NCBI RefSeq assembly: GCF_024756235.1
Contig: NZ_JANUGY010000004.1
Location: forward strand, 434,001-498,000
Reading direction: 5' to 3'
DNA: 64,000 bases
From: Massilia kyonggiensis
GTDB taxonomy: Bacteria; Pseudomonadota; Gammaproteobacteria; Burkholderiales; Burkholderiaceae_D
The notes below the pieces were generated by a model. It saw only the letters and a program-made list of their open reading frames with translations, ran no database searches and was not told where the DNA came from. The position numbers and the translations under genes are program-made. Positions within the stretch are counted from its first letter, which is position 1, and each line of letters starts with the position of its first letter. Below, piece by piece: positions 53,991 to 63,850 of this stretch.

Positions 53991-54015
53991 CACTACCTGA
54001 TCATCGGGGGAGACA

Positions 54016-57000
54016 ATGAGGAATTTCCAGAAGACCGCGATTGCGGCAGCGGTTGCACACGTAGCCGTCCTTTCCAGCGCCGCAGCCTGGGCACAAACCA
54101 CCGGCACGACCGACCCCGCCACCGGCGCCGCCGTTGTCGTGGTCAGCGGCCAGCGCGCCGCGCTGCAGTCGGCGCAAAAACTCAAGCAGGAAGCCGACGA
54201 AGTCGTCGATTCGATCGTCGCCGAAGACATCGGCAAGCTGCCGGACCGTTCGGTCACCGAGGTGCTGCAGCGTATCGCCGGCGTCACCATCGACCGCAAC
54301 ATGGCGGGCGACCCGAACCGCCAGTCCGTCGAAGGCTCGGGCGTCTCGGTCCGTGGCCTGACCTATGTGCGTTCGGAAGTCAACGGCCGCGACGCGTTCT
54401 CGGCCGGCGGCGGCCGCTCGCTCGGCTTCGCCGACGTGGCACCGGAGCTGATGGCCGGCGTCGACGTCTACAAGAACCCGTCCGCGGAACAGATCGAAGG
54501 CGCCGTTGCCGGTCTCGTGAACCTGCGCACGGCCATGCCGTTCGACTACAAGGGCTTCAAGGGCACCGTGGGCCTGTCGGAAACGTATTCCACGCTGCGC
54601 AAGGGCGCGCCGTCCCCCACCGGCACCGTCCTGCTGTCGAACCGCTGGAAGTCGGACACGTTCGGCGAATTCGGCGCCCTCGTCGACTTCGCGCATGCGA
54701 AGAGCCCGACCCGTTCCGACGGCGTCGGCGTCGACGTGTACTACCCGCACGTGAACTCCACGAACCCGGCCCTGTACGACCGCAACAAGACCAAGTGGAT
54801 CCCGCTGGGCGTCGGCTACCGTTCGCAGGACTTCGAGCGTACCCGCCGCGGCGACTACGCCGCCTTCCAGTGGCGTCCGAACCGCGACTTCACGGCCGCC
54901 CTCACCTACTTCAAGACGAAGTACAAGGAAGACCTGGACGAGCACGTCGTCGGTTCGTCCGAGGACAAGTGGTACCAGCAGGTCGCGAGCCAGGATTCGG
55001 TCTTCAACAGCAATGGCGTGTTCCAGAGCGGTACGATCTCGAACCCGACCTACGGCGGTTCGCCGTTCAACAGCTCGCAGCGCATCAACTCGCGTGAATC
55101 GAGCACCCGCGACACGTCGCTGAACCTGCAATGGCGCGTCACCCCGAGCCTGACCTGGACCAACGACTTCCAGCACGTCCGCTCGACGACCGAAGGCTTC
55201 GACGCCGACGTGTCGACGGGCTTCATCATGCCGAACCAGCAGATGGACATGCGCGGCGACGTCCCGCGCATCACGCTGGGCTCGCCGGCCTACATGGCCG
55301 ACCCGAACAACTACTACTGGGCCTACACCCAGGAAGCGCTGGACCACGCCACCGCCACCCAGAAGGCATGGAAGACCGACTTCAAGTACGCGTTCGACCA
55401 CCCGGTGCTGCGCGACGTCCGCTTCGGCTTCCGCATGGCCAACCGCGACGGCGAGAACCACAAGGCCCAGAAGTTCTACAACTGGCAGGCCATCACGTTC
55501 CCGTGGATGGAAGGCTGGCAGATCCCGCACGTCGCCCGCCTGGGTGACCCGCGCTTCGCCGGCGGCGCCTCGCTGCAGAAGATCGACAACTTCTTCGACG
55601 GCAAGTTCGACATTCCGCCGATGCTGTTCGCCAACGAGTCGGTGGTGCGCGGCTTCCCGAACGAATGGGCCAAGATCCACGCCTACCACGACGTGCTGTG
55701 CAAGGAGCAGGGTTCGACCTGCGATCCGTGGAAGGCAGCGACCTTCAACGACCCGGCCGCGACCAACACGCAGACCGAGAAGACCCGCGCCGCCTACACG
55801 CAGCTGCGCTTCGGCTTCGACGACCTGAAGTACCCGATCGACGGTAACATCGGCATCCGCTACGTGAAGACGAACGGCTCGGGCCGCGGCTACGTGTCGT
55901 ACGCCCCGCCGAGCGTCAACATCCCGACGGATGCCCCCGTCACCGGCGCGGACACGCTGGTCAACATCACGCCGTTCGCGGAAGCCCAGTCGGCCAGCAA
56001 CTCGTATCACAACTGGCTGCCGAGCCTGAACCTGCGCCTGAAGTACAGCGACCAGCTGCAGTTCCGCTTCGCCATCGCCAAGGCGATGTCGCGTCCGGAC
56101 TTCAACCAGCTGCAGGTGCAGACGAACCTGAACTCGTCGCCGAACCAGACGACGATCCGCGACGCGTCCGGCAAGACGACCCAGGTCATCTTCAACGGCA
56201 CCAGCCTGTCCGGCAACAGCGACGGCAACGCGATGCTGAAGCCGACCACGTCGACCAACGTCGACCTGACGGCGGAATGGTACTTTGCCAAGGCCGGTTC
56301 GCTGACGTTCTCGGCGTTCAACAAGGACATTAAGGACATCATCACGACGCAGAACTACGCGTACACGAGGAACGACGTCAACGGCAAGCCGCAGACGTTC
56401 GTGGTGACGGGTCCGGTCAACGGCGCCAACGGCTTTGCCCGCGGCTTCGAGATCGCACACCAGCAGTACTACGACTTCGTGCCCGACTGGCTGAAGGGTA
56501 TCGGTACCCAGGCAAGCTGGACCTACGTGTCGAGCGAGCGCACGCTGAAGAAGCCGGTGTTCGAAGCATGGTGCTCGGGTAACGATGCGGGTTCGAACTA
56601 CAACCTGTTCATCAACGGCTGCGACACCGACGGACGTGCATTCGGCAAGACCCCGCTCCAGGGCCTGTCGCGTCACACGATCAACTTCGCGGTCATGTAC
56701 GAACAGCACGGCCTGTCGATGCGTCTCGCCTACAACTGGCGTTCGCGTTACCTGCTGGGCGTGACCCAGTGGGGCAGCCGCGGCAACAACGGCCTGAACA
56801 CGAATCCGGCCGCCGATCCGGCGAAGTTCCTGATCCCGACGACGAACAACGACCAGGCGTTCGGCCTGCCGCTGTACCAGGCACCGTACGGCCAGCTGGA
56901 CGGCTCGATCTTCTACGACTTCACGGACAAGTTCCGCGTCGGCCTGGAAGCCACGAACCTGACCAACTCGTACACGCGTCAGATCATGGAGCAGCACGCG

Positions 57001-57069
57001 GGCAACTTCACCCGCCAGGTGTTCATGAGCGGTCCGCGCTACACGCTGCTGGCTCAGTACTCGTTCTGA
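54016..57069 (+). CDS. TonB-dependent receptor, second paralogue at the xyloglucan locus
   Basis: This 1017-residue outer-membrane protein has a signal peptide (1-26, ending AWAQ). The plug reads [19 protein letters not shown] and [20 protein letters not shown] and closely tracks the receptor at 43966. The barrel also shares segments such as [19 protein letters not shown] and ends [18 protein letters not shown] precedes the ATG. It is transcribed away from the enzyme series across a 580-bp regulatory region. Two paralogous receptors at one locus may take different side-chain decorations or sizes of oligosaccharide. A strong intrinsic terminator follows 52 bp after its stop. Confidence 0.92.
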   Translation: MRNFQKTAIAAAVAHVAVLSSAAAWAQTTGTTDPATGAAVVVVSGQRAALQSAQKLKQEADEVVDSIVAEDIGKLPDRSVTEVLQRIAGVTIDRNMAGDPNRQSVEGSGVSVRGLTYVRSEVNGRDAFSAGGGRSLGFADVAPELMAGVDVYKNPSAEQIEGAVAGLVNLRTAMPFDYKGFKGTVGLSETYSTLRKGAPSPTGTVLLSNRWKSDTFGEFGALVDFAHAKSPTRSDGVGVDVYYPHVNSTNPALYDRNKTKWIPLGVGYRSQDFERTRRGDYAAFQWRPNRDFTAALTYFKTKYKEDLDEHVVGSSEDKWYQQVASQDSVFNSNGVFQSGTISNPTYGGSPFNSSQRINSRESSTRDTSLNLQWRVTPSLTWTNDFQHVRSTTEGFDADVSTGFIMPNQQMDMRGDVPRITLGSPAYMADPNNYYWAYTQEALDHATATQKAWKTDFKYAFDHPVLRDVRFGFRMANRDGENHKAQKFYNWQAITFPWMEGWQIPHVARLGDPRFAGGASLQKIDNFFDGKFDIPPMLFANESVVRGFPNEWAKIHAYHDVLCKEQGSTCDPWKAATFNDPAATNTQTEKTRAAYTQLRFGFDDLKYPIDGNIGIRYVKTNGSGRGYVSYAPPSVNIPTDAPVTGADTLVNITPFAEAQSASNSYHNWLPSLNLRLKYSDQLQFRFAIAKAMSRPDFNQLQVQTNLNSSPNQTTIRDASGKTTQVIFNGTSLSGNSDGNAMLKPTTSTNVDLTAEWYFAKAGSLTFSAFNKDIKDIITTQNYAYTRNDVNGKPQTFVVTGPVNGANGFARGFEIAHQQYYDFVPDWLKGIGTQASWTYVSSERTLKKPVFEAWCSGNDAGSNYNLFINGCDTDGRAFGKTPLQGLSRHTINFAVMYEQHGLSMRLAYNWRSRYLLGVTQWGSRGNNGLNTNPAADPAKFLIPTTNNDQAFGLPLYQAPYGQLDGSIFYDFTDKFRVGLEATNLTNSYTRQIMEQHAGNFTRQVFMSGPRYTLLAQYSF

Positions 57070-57121
57070 TCCAACGGGAATCCGCATGATTCGATACAAT
57101 CGCTGATCGATTCCTGCCCAC

Positions 57122-57161
57122 CGCCGCCGCGGCCTTCACGGGTCGCGGCGGCGTTTTTTTT
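57122..57161 (+). terminator. Strong intrinsic terminator between TonB receptor and aldehyde dehydrogenase
   Basis: A 13-bp G/C-rich stem (57122-57134 with 57141-57153, one G-U pair) and a 6-base loop are followed by eight T (57154-57161). It lies 52 bp after the receptor stop and only 14 bp before the next gene's ATG, leaving no room for a separate promoter downstream of it. The dehydrogenase must then be transcribed by readthrough. Confidence 0.9.
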
Positions 57162-57175
57162 CACAAGGAGCATTC

Positions 57176-58756
57176 ATGAACATCCAAGGCGAAATGATCA
57201 TCGGCCGCCAGGCCGTGCGCGGCAGCGCCGGCACGCTGCGCGCCTACAACCCGTCCACGCGCGCCGAGATGGACCCCGAATTCGGCGCCGCCAGCATGGA
57301 CGACCTGGCAGCGGCCTGCCTGCTGGCGGAACAGGCGTTCGACGCCTACCGCAGCCAGCCGCTCGAGCAGCGTGCCCGCTTCCTGGAAACCATCGCCGAC
57401 CGCATCATGGACCTGGGTCCGGCCCTGATCGAACGCGCCTCCGCCGAATCCGGCCTGCCGACGGCGCGCCTGGAAGGCGAGCGCGGTCGCACGTGCAACC
57501 AGCTGCGCCTGTTCGCGAAAGTCGTCCGCGACGGTCACTTCCTCGAAGCGACGCTGGACTCCGCCCTGCCCCAGCGCACGCCGCCCCGCTCCGACCTGCG
57601 CATGCGCAAGATCGGCCTCGGCCCCGTTGCCGTCTTCGGCGCATCGAACTTCCCGCTCGCGTTCTCCGTCGCCGGCGGCGATACCGCATCGGCGCTGGCC
57701 GCCGGCTGCCCCGTCGTCGTGAAGGCGCACAACGCGCACCTGGGCACGTCGGAACTGGTCGGCAAGGCGATCCGCCAGGCGGTCGAAGACTGCGGCATGC
57801 CGGAAGGGACGTTCTCCATGCTGATCGGTACGGGATTCGAGATCGGCCTCGCGCTCGTCCAGCACCCGGTCATCAAGGCGGTCGGCTTCACGGGCTCGCG
57901 CAATGGCGGCCTCGCGCTCGTCAATGCGGCGCAGGCCCGCAAGGAACCGATCCCGGTTTACGCCGAGATGAGCAGCATCAATCCGTTCTACCTGCTGCCG
58001 GGCGCACTGGCCGCGGGCGGCGCGAAGCTGGCGCAAGGCTTCGTCGACTCGCTGACGATGGGTACGGGCCAGTTCTGCACGAACCCCGGCCTCGTGATCG
58101 CCCTCGCCGGCCCGGACCTGGACGTGTTCCGCACGGCCGTCACGGAAGCCCTGGCGGCCAAGGGCGCCGGCACGATGCTCACCGCGGGCATCCACCAGGC
58201 GTACGTCGACGCAATCGCGCGCCGCTCCGGTCTCGCCGGCGTGGAGCTGATCGCCCAGGGCAGCTCGGACGGCTGCGGCTGCGCCGCGCAGGCCGCGCTG
58301 TACCAGACGGATGCCGCGACGTTCCTGTCGAACAGCGCGCTGGAAGAAGAGATCTTCGGACCGAGCTCGCTGATCGTCGTGTGCAAGGACGAAGCCGAGC
58401 TGCTGGAAGTGACGCGCCACGTGGAAGGCCAGCTGACGGCCACGATCCACGCGACGGCCGCGGACCGCGAGCTGGCCGCGAAGCTGATGCCGACGCTGGA
58501 GCGCAAGGCCGGCCGCATCCTGTTCAACGGCTTCCCGACCGGCGTCGAAGTGTGCCACTCGATGGTGCACGGGGGCCCGTTCCCGGCCACGTCGGACAGC
58601 CGCACCACTTCCGTGGGCGCGACCGCCATCGAGCGCTTCCTGCGTCCGGTGTGCTACCAGGACGTGCCGGCGGACCTGCTGCCGGAAGCGCTGCGCGATG
58701 AGAACCCGCTGGGCCTCACGCGCATGGTGGACGGCAAGCTGGTGACCGCGCAGTAA
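57176..58756 (+). CDS. Aldehyde dehydrogenase, alpha-ketoglutaric semialdehyde dehydrogenase type
   Basis: This 526-residue cytoplasmic protein has the ALDH fold with the catalytic Cys in [11 protein letters not shown], the Glu in [10 protein letters not shown], and the cofactor segments [20 protein letters not shown] and [10 protein letters not shown]. The [10 protein letters not shown] motif and length are typical of the group that oxidises 2,5-dioxovalerate (alpha-ketoglutaric semialdehyde) to 2-oxoglutarate. That is the last step of non-phosphorylating pentose, glucarate and hydroxyproline breakdown. At a xyloglucan locus it would fit xylose or arabinose use, but no other enzyme of that route is in the window. 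AAGGAG precedes the ATG; the terminator immediately upstream makes expression depend on readthrough. Confidence 0.85.
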   Translation: MNIQGEMIIGRQAVRGSAGTLRAYNPSTRAEMDPEFGAASMDDLAAACLLAEQAFDAYRSQPLEQRARFLETIADRIMDLGPALIERASAESGLPTARLEGERGRTCNQLRLFAKVVRDGHFLEATLDSALPQRTPPRSDLRMRKIGLGPVAVFGASNFPLAFSVAGGDTASALAAGCPVVVKAHNAHLGTSELVGKAIRQAVEDCGMPEGTFSMLIGTGFEIGLALVQHPVIKAVGFTGSRNGGLALVNAAQARKEPIPVYAEMSSINPFYLLPGALAAGGAKLAQGFVDSLTMGTGQFCTNPGLVIALAGPDLDVFRTAVTEALAAKGAGTMLTAGIHQAYVDAIARRSGLAGVELIAQGSSDGCGCAAQAALYQTDAATFLSNSALEEEIFGPSSLIVVCKDEAELLEVTRHVEGQLTATIHATAADRELAAKLMPTLERKAGRILFNGFPTGVEVCHSMVHGGPFPATSDSRTTSVGATAIERFLRPVCYQDVPADLLPEALRDENPLGLTRMVDGKLVTAQ

Positions 58757-58779
58757 GCACGGCCGGACCGCGTCCGACG

Positions 58780-60372
58780 CTAGCGGTCCGGTCGAAGCGC
58801 CTGATACCGGAAGTTGCGGAATCGAACCTCGCCCGCTCCCGCGGCATAGATCGCGGGCCGCAGGCTGAGGAAACCGTCGGCCACGTTGTGATGGTAGCCG
58901 GAGACCTCGATGTTCGGCCCGTACGGCGACCACGTCTTCCCGTCGGTGCTGACATACGTCGTGACGATGTTGCGGTCGTTGACGAGCCGGAGGTGCATCC
59001 TGCGCGGCAGCGGCGCAAGGCCGGCGCGGTTGGTCCCGTAGCGATGCGAGATGAAGCCCTTCGCATCGAATCCCACCCCGGCGTACAGCTTTTCGTTATA
59101 GAAGACGAGAAGCCCCGCCTTGGCGCCGTCGTCGATTTCGGCGTCGACTTCGATCCGGTAGGCAGGATCGCCCGCGATGAACGCCAGCGGCGCGCAGTCC
59201 TGCGGCGAACTTCCTTTTCCCTTCAGGATCAATGTGCCGTTATCGTATCGGTAGCGCTCCGCGTCGCCCTCCGCCGCGTCCTGAAACGCCCATTGCACGC
59301 CCATCTTGTTGCGGCGGAAGTCATCCGACAACGCGATTCCGTGGGGGACAGCGGCGCCGGCGGGCTTGGGGATCGGCCTGGCGACGTCGTAACCCGACGA
59401 TTTGATCCACCCGTCCTTGGTCCATTCTACCGGTTCGAGCAGCGTTTGCCGCCCGATCGTCCAGAACCCGTTTTCATAAGCGTGGTACACCATGTACCAC
59501 TTCCCATTCGGGCCCTCGACCAGGCTGCCGTGCCCCTTGGACCACCACTGTTCGTCGCGGCTCCACGTGTGCACGACAGGATTGTACGGCGAGTTCTCCC
59601 AGGGGCCATCGAGCGACTTCGCGCGCGCGGACACCACCATGTGACTGGTCGGAGGACCCGCCGTGCCGCCTTCCGCGACCAGCATGTGATAGTAGCCGCC
59701 ATGCCTGATCAGTTTCGGCCCCTCCAGCGCGAAGGCGGTCACGACCCAATCCGCCGGATACTGCCACCCCGAATAAACCTTCTTCGACTTGCCGACCACG
59801 GACAGCCCGTCATCGGCCAACGGCACCATCCCGCCGCCGCCCATGAAAAGATAACGCTTGCCGTCCGGCCCGACGACATGGCCGGGATCGATGTCGCCGA
59901 TCTTCAAGTCGATCGGGTCGCTCCACGGGCCACGGATACTGTCCGCATGGATGACGTAGTTCGTGACGCGCCCATCCTTCAGTCCCGGAAAATAGATGTA
60001 ATAGCGGCCCATGTGCTTGACGAGATCGGGCGCCCACACCGAGCCGACGTTGCGCCGCAGTGCGGGGCCCACGGGTTCCCAGTTCACCAGGTCGAGCGAA
60101 TGCCAGATCAGCAGCCCCGGATAACTGAAGAACGACGAGTGCGTCATGTAGTAGTCGCGGCCATCCTTCAATATCGTGGGGTCCGGATGATCTCCGGACA
60201 GGATGGGGTTGAGGTAAGTGCCGTCGCCGCGATCGGGCACGCGCTGGTCCTCGATGCCGTGCCCCCATCCGGGGCCGGCCGCCGCAATCCCAGGCGCCGC
60301 CGCGCATACCGCAAGCGCGAAGCAGACCTGGCCCACTATATCCCGCACGGTTTGAATGGAGTTGAAATTCAT
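58780..60372 (-). CDS. GH43 family glycoside hydrolase with C-terminal beta-sandwich
   Basis: This 530-residue exported enzyme has a leader (about 1-33, ending GIAAA). A five-bladed GH43 propeller follows (about 50-355), with the three acidic residues Asp64 in GDHPDPTIL, Asp116 in SVWAPDLVKH and Glu217 in FALEGPKLI. A C-terminal beta-sandwich (about 385-525, with DDFRRNKMGVQWAFQ and AGLLVFYNEKLYAGVGFD) resembles the GH43_C2/DUF1349 type. Activities in the family include beta-xylosidase, alpha-L-arabinofuranosidase, arabinanase and exo-galactanase; sequence alone does not decide. The start MNFNSI is chosen to begin the leader; the frame is open 81 codons further upstream through intergenic DNA. 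It lies downstream of a TonB receptor. Confidence 0.87.
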   Translation of the reverse strand: MNFNSIQTVRDIVGQVCFALAVCAAAPGIAAAGPGWGHGIEDQRVPDRGDGTYLNPILSGDHPDPTILKDGRDYYMTHSSFFSYPGLLIWHSLDLVNWEPVGPALRRNVGSVWAPDLVKHMGRYYIYFPGLKDGRVTNYVIHADSIRGPWSDPIDLKIGDIDPGHVVGPDGKRYLFMGGGGMVPLADDGLSVVGKSKKVYSGWQYPADWVVTAFALEGPKLIRHGGYYHMLVAEGGTAGPPTSHMVVSARAKSLDGPWENSPYNPVVHTWSRDEQWWSKGHGSLVEGPNGKWYMVYHAYENGFWTIGRQTLLEPVEWTKDGWIKSSGYDVARPIPKPAGAAVPHGIALSDDFRRNKMGVQWAFQDAAEGDAERYRYDNGTLILKGKGSSPQDCAPLAFIAGDPAYRIEVDAEIDDGAKAGLLVFYNEKLYAGVGFDAKGFISHRYGTNRAGLAPLPRRMHLRLVNDRNIVTTYVSTDGKTWSPYGPNIEVSGYHHNVADGFLSLRPAIYAAGAGEVRFRNFRYQALRPDR

Positions 60373-60511
60373 CGGGGCCTGCTCAATAAGCGATATTCGA
60401 TAAAATGAATTGCGTGGCCGCTTGGCGGTAGTTTTGTGATGAGAAGAAGGCCCATGTCCTATCTGCTTCTTTGCCTTGCGCGACTGCGCGGCAATATTTG
60501 AATACTTCGCC

Positions 60512-60539
60512 AATAAACCCGGCAGGACGGGCCTGCCGG
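60512..60539 (-). terminator. Weak intrinsic-terminator-like hairpin between third TonB receptor and GH43
   Basis: On the minus strand, CCGGCAGG / CCTGCCGG (60519-60526 with 60532-60539, 5-base loop) is followed by GTTTATT. It lies 23 bp after the receptor stop and about 140 bp before the GH43 start. The short stem and broken T-run make it weaker than the other two terminators. Confidence 0.55.
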
Positions 60540-60562
60540 ACTTTGCAACATACCGCGATGGG

Positions 60563-63500
60563 TCAGAACGCGGTGCGCAGCGACAGTGTGTAGCTGGCGC
60601 CAGGCTTGTACTCATCGAAAATCGCGTTGCTGAACTGCGTGTAGGATTGACTGATCGCGTTGGTGGCGTTCCAAACGCTGAGCGTCAGGTCCGTGTCATA
60701 GCGGAAACCGAACATGCGCTTCAGATTCATGCCGACCGAGGCATCGACCTGCGAGCGCGCCTTGGTGTAGGCATAGGCGCCGCCGGGCACGTTCAGGCCA
60801 GTACTCGTGTTCGACACATAGGTCCCGGTGTACGAGCGCGCGATCCGCATGTTCAGGCCATTGCGCTCGTAGTAGACGGTGAGATTGTTGGTGCGCGGCG
60901 GCACCCCGGCGACCGGCGGCGCGTTCGGTGCCTCATCCGTCTGCTTCGTGTAGGTGAAGTTGGCCGTGAAACCGAAACCTTTTACCGGCAACATGTCGAG
61001 CGGTTGCTGCCAGGTCACCTCGATGCCTCGCACCTTCAGTTTGCTGTCGATGTTGTATGGCTCGGTGATCTCGACCAGGTGCTTGTCGCGCCCGCCGCTG
61101 GCGTCCACCGCCTGCTGCTGGGCAGGGGTGAGGACGAACGTCCCGTAAAGTACATCCAGCTGCGCCAGGGTGTACAGGCTGATGCGCTGGCCCGGGCGAT
61201 CGATGATGTCCTTGGCGAACCCGCTCAGCGAGACAAAGGCTTCGCGCGACATGTAGTACTCGAGGGCCAGGTCAAGGTTGTTGGCTTCGTACGGCTTGAG
61301 TTTGGGATTGGTCACGCTGCCCTGGCGCGCGCCCTGGTCGCCGATGTACAGGGAGGTCTGGCGCATCTCGCCCGGATTGGCCCGGGTCATCGATTTCGAA
61401 CCCGAAGCGCGTGCGATCAGCGACGGCGTCAGGTTGTAGGCCATCGTGAACGATGGCAAGACGTTGTGGTACCTGGTGCTTTCGTAGGACCACTGCGGCA
61501 CGCTGTCGTACAAGCCGCCATTCGCCAGGGTGGCATTGCGTGGATCGGCTGTCGCATTCAATATGCCGATCGTCTGCTCGGTCCTGGCATAGCGGACCCC
61601 GGCGTTATAGCGCAGCGTGCGGCCGAATACCTGGCTGCGGCCGTTCAGTTCGGTGTACAACGCGCCCACGACTTCACGGATGTAGCCGCCGCTGCCGTTG
61701 CCGAAGCCCCGTTTCATATTGTCGAGGAAATACTGGTAGTCCGTATCTTGCGCGAACTTCGGCCAGTCGACCGTAATGAAGCCGTGGTCGCTCGCATGGG
61801 CGTAGTTCGGCACCTGGGCGTTGGTCACGGCCGAGCCTTGGTAGACCAGCGGCGCAGTCGCGCCCGCGGTCGAGCCGGTGCCGTAGCCCGGATAGGCCGT
61901 GGCGGCGTCGGTGACGGGGCCCGGCGCATAGCGGCCGTCGCAACCCGGCGAGCGGATCTGGGTATTAGGGTAGAAGAAGCGTACATTGACGTTGTTGCCA
62001 CAGGCGACGTTCATCCATGCGTCGGGCGCGCCGTAGCTGCGGAAACGGCGCTCCATGTCGTCCCATGCCCCGCCCACCTTGATGCTGAAGGCGTCGTCGC
62101 CCCAGTTGACGTCCAGGCGCGAGCCCTTGCTCCTGGTGGTGCGCTCGTAGTTGTCCATGCGCAGGCCCGACAGGTTCTGGCCCGCCTGATACCAGCCGAA
62201 GTTGGATGGATCATTATTGTCCAGGTTGCCGGTGAAGGTGGGCGACTGGCCGGGCTTGCTATTGTCGTAGGTAATAACCGAATTGGGCGACCTGGTCGCC
62301 AGCAGCACGGTCGGCATGTCGCGATAGAAGCGGCTGTTGGTAGCGTTCACGCTGCCGTCGATGGTCCAGCTATCGTTCGGGCGGAACTGGAAGCCCGGAT
62401 TGATGCTGCGGAAGGTGGTCTTTTCGTCCATCGGGCGAAATTCCAGCGACCAGAAGGTATTCGCCAGCGCGCCCTTGGTCACCACGCACCCGATGGTGCA
62501 ATCGCTGCGGTCGAACTCGAAGCCGATCGGGATGGGGGTATTGGCACGGGTACCCACGTTCATCCCCTCGGTGGTCATCCTGCTGTGCTTGTTGGCGTCC
62601 AGAAAGTCGAGATAGACGTCGAGCTTGTCGTTGGGCTGCCACTGCATGCTGATGACCTCGCCAACCCGCTTGCGCTCGCCCTGATACACCTGGTGACGGC
62701 CGAGGCGGCCCATCAGGGCGTTATCGAGTTGCTGGATGGTGGCGCCAGGGTTCAGCGCGAGCAGCATGGCGCGGTCGATCTGTTTTCCGGGCACGAGAAT
62801 GGACCGGGCATAGGCTGGCAGGTCGTCCAGCGCCAGGCCGGCCGGGACGATGTCCGGGGTCGACTGGCTGCCGCCACTGGTACTGTTGGGCTTGTCGGTG
62901 GCATTGGCCTGGAAGGGCTTGAGCTGGAAGTTGCGCATTTCGACCGATTGGAAGGTATCGGTCTTGAATTTGCTGTCGCCGAAGGCCACACCGCCCAGGA
63001 TCCCGAATTTGCCCCAAGTCGAACTGGTCCAGGTATTGCTGATCAAGCCCGATCCGGTGGAGCCCCACTTGCCATCGTTCTCGCGGAAGTTGCCGCTGAG
63101 GCTGAATGCGGAGCGGAAGCCGCTTTTATCGAACGGACGCACACTGCGCATGTTGACGGTGCCGGCCAGGCCACCTTCGATCAGGCTGGCCTGCTGGCTC
63201 TTGTAGACGGTGGCGCTGCGGAACAGCTCCGAGGGCAGGAAGTCCATGTCGACTTCACGGTTGGCGCTGATTCCGCCGCCCGAATTGCTGCCGGATGCCG
63301 ACGTGATCGGGGCGCCGTTGAGCAGTATGCGCGTGAAGGCCGGGCCCATGCCGCGAATGGAAATGTTCATCCCTTCGCCGTCGACCTCCGAGCGCCTGAC
63401 GTTCACGCCGGGAACGCGCGCCAGCGCATCGGCGATGTTCGGATCGGGAAACTTACCCATGTCTTCCGAGAACACCGTATCGGACAGACCGACGTTGTCC

Positions 63501-63697
63501 CGCTTTTCATTGGCCGACAAGGCCAGCGAGCTGCGGAAACCGCTCACAGTCACGGTCGGCGTCACCGGTTTCTCTCCGCCGTCTGAAGCGGTTTGCGCAT
63601 ACGCGCCCGATACCAGGCTCGCCAGCACGGTCAATGCAAACACATTTCTCCGCGCCACCGCCGGATGGCGGGCGGCATCCTTGAACTTGCCTGTCAT
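60563..63697 (-). CDS. TonB-dependent receptor (third, different subgroup)
   Basis: This 1044-residue outer-membrane protein has a leader with a hydrophobic core FALTVLASLVSGAYAQ. The plug includes VTVSGFRSSLALSANEKRD, EDMGKFPDPNIADALARVPG, SIRGMGPAFTRILLNG and YKSQQASLIEGGLAGTVNMR, a typical carbohydrate-receptor plug. The barrel ends SYTLSLRTAF. It differs in sequence from the two receptors of the xyloglucan region, so it likely serves another glycan. GAGGAG stands 8 bases before the ATG of MTGKFK; an ATG five codons earlier is possible. It is followed by a hairpin and the GH43 gene, and preceded on the same strand by an esterase-like gene. Confidence 0.92.
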   Translation of the reverse strand: MTGKFKDAARHPAVARRNVFALTVLASLVSGAYAQTASDGGEKPVTPTVTVSGFRSSLALSANEKRDNVGLSDTVFSEDMGKFPDPNIADALARVPGVNVRRSEVDGEGMNISIRGMGPAFTRILLNGAPITSASGSNSGGGISANREVDMDFLPSELFRSATVYKSQQASLIEGGLAGTVNMRSVRPFDKSGFRSAFSLSGNFRENDGKWGSTGSGLISNTWTSSTWGKFGILGGVAFGDSKFKTDTFQSVEMRNFQLKPFQANATDKPNSTSGGSQSTPDIVPAGLALDDLPAYARSILVPGKQIDRAMLLALNPGATIQQLDNALMGRLGRHQVYQGERKRVGEVISMQWQPNDKLDVYLDFLDANKHSRMTTEGMNVGTRANTPIPIGFEFDRSDCTIGCVVTKGALANTFWSLEFRPMDEKTTFRSINPGFQFRPNDSWTIDGSVNATNSRFYRDMPTVLLATRSPNSVITYDNSKPGQSPTFTGNLDNNDPSNFGWYQAGQNLSGLRMDNYERTTRSKGSRLDVNWGDDAFSIKVGGAWDDMERRFRSYGAPDAWMNVACGNNVNVRFFYPNTQIRSPGCDGRYAPGPVTDAATAYPGYGTGSTAGATAPLVYQGSAVTNAQVPNYAHASDHGFITVDWPKFAQDTDYQYFLDNMKRGFGNGSGGYIREVVGALYTELNGRSQVFGRTLRYNAGVRYARTEQTIGILNATADPRNATLANGGLYDSVPQWSYESTRYHNVLPSFTMAYNLTPSLIARASGSKSMTRANPGEMRQTSLYIGDQGARQGSVTNPKLKPYEANNLDLALEYYMSREAFVSLSGFAKDIIDRPGQRISLYTLAQLDVLYGTFVLTPAQQQAVDASGGRDKHLVEITEPYNIDSKLKVRGIEVTWQQPLDMLPVKGFGFTANFTYTKQTDEAPNAPPVAGVPPRTNNLTVYYERNGLNMRIARSYTGTYVSNTSTGLNVPGGAYAYTKARSQVDASVGMNLKRMFGFRYDTDLTLSVWNATNAISQSYTQFSNAIFDEYKPGASYTLSLRTAF

Positions 63698-63850
63698 GCT
63701 CTGTCTCCTCAAGTAATGGTTATCAACCTATTAATTTTTTGAATATTTCGCGTCTTGCAGTAGCGCTTAGCTCGTCATCACGTCTCACGACGCACTGTTC
63801 ATGCCGATCGCGGTAACGCACTAATATATTATTTAGTTGCTAATTAATAC
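63698..63850. promoter_or_regulatory. A/T-rich intergenic region upstream of third TonB receptor
   Basis: These 153 bp are much richer in A/T than the coding DNA, with ATTAATTTTTTGAATATTT-like runs, as expected for a promoter. A GTAGCGCTTA element (63760-63769) recalls the AGCGCT boxes of the xyloglucan region but matches only the core. No clear -35/-10 pair was chosen. Confidence 0.45.

Larger units (their letters stand above)
53436..54015. promoter_or_regulatory. 580-bp divergent regulatory region of the xyloglucan locus
   Basis: This A/T-richer region separates the minus-strand enzyme series from the plus-strand TonB receptor and must hold both promoters. It contains two AGCGCT-centred boxes (53510-53540), a third AGCGCT near 53602, a copy of the GAAATCGATT operator (53665-53678), a TGGTAGCG-type box (53923-53937) and a perfect 12-bp palindrome (53979-53990). 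A candidate minus-strand promoter has TTGCGT (53498-53503) and TAGCAT (53474-53479) at 18-bp spacing. Short open frames inside it lack ribosome binding sites and family features. The middle part (about 53690-53880) has genome-average G/C content and shows nothing I can name. Confidence 0.65.
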
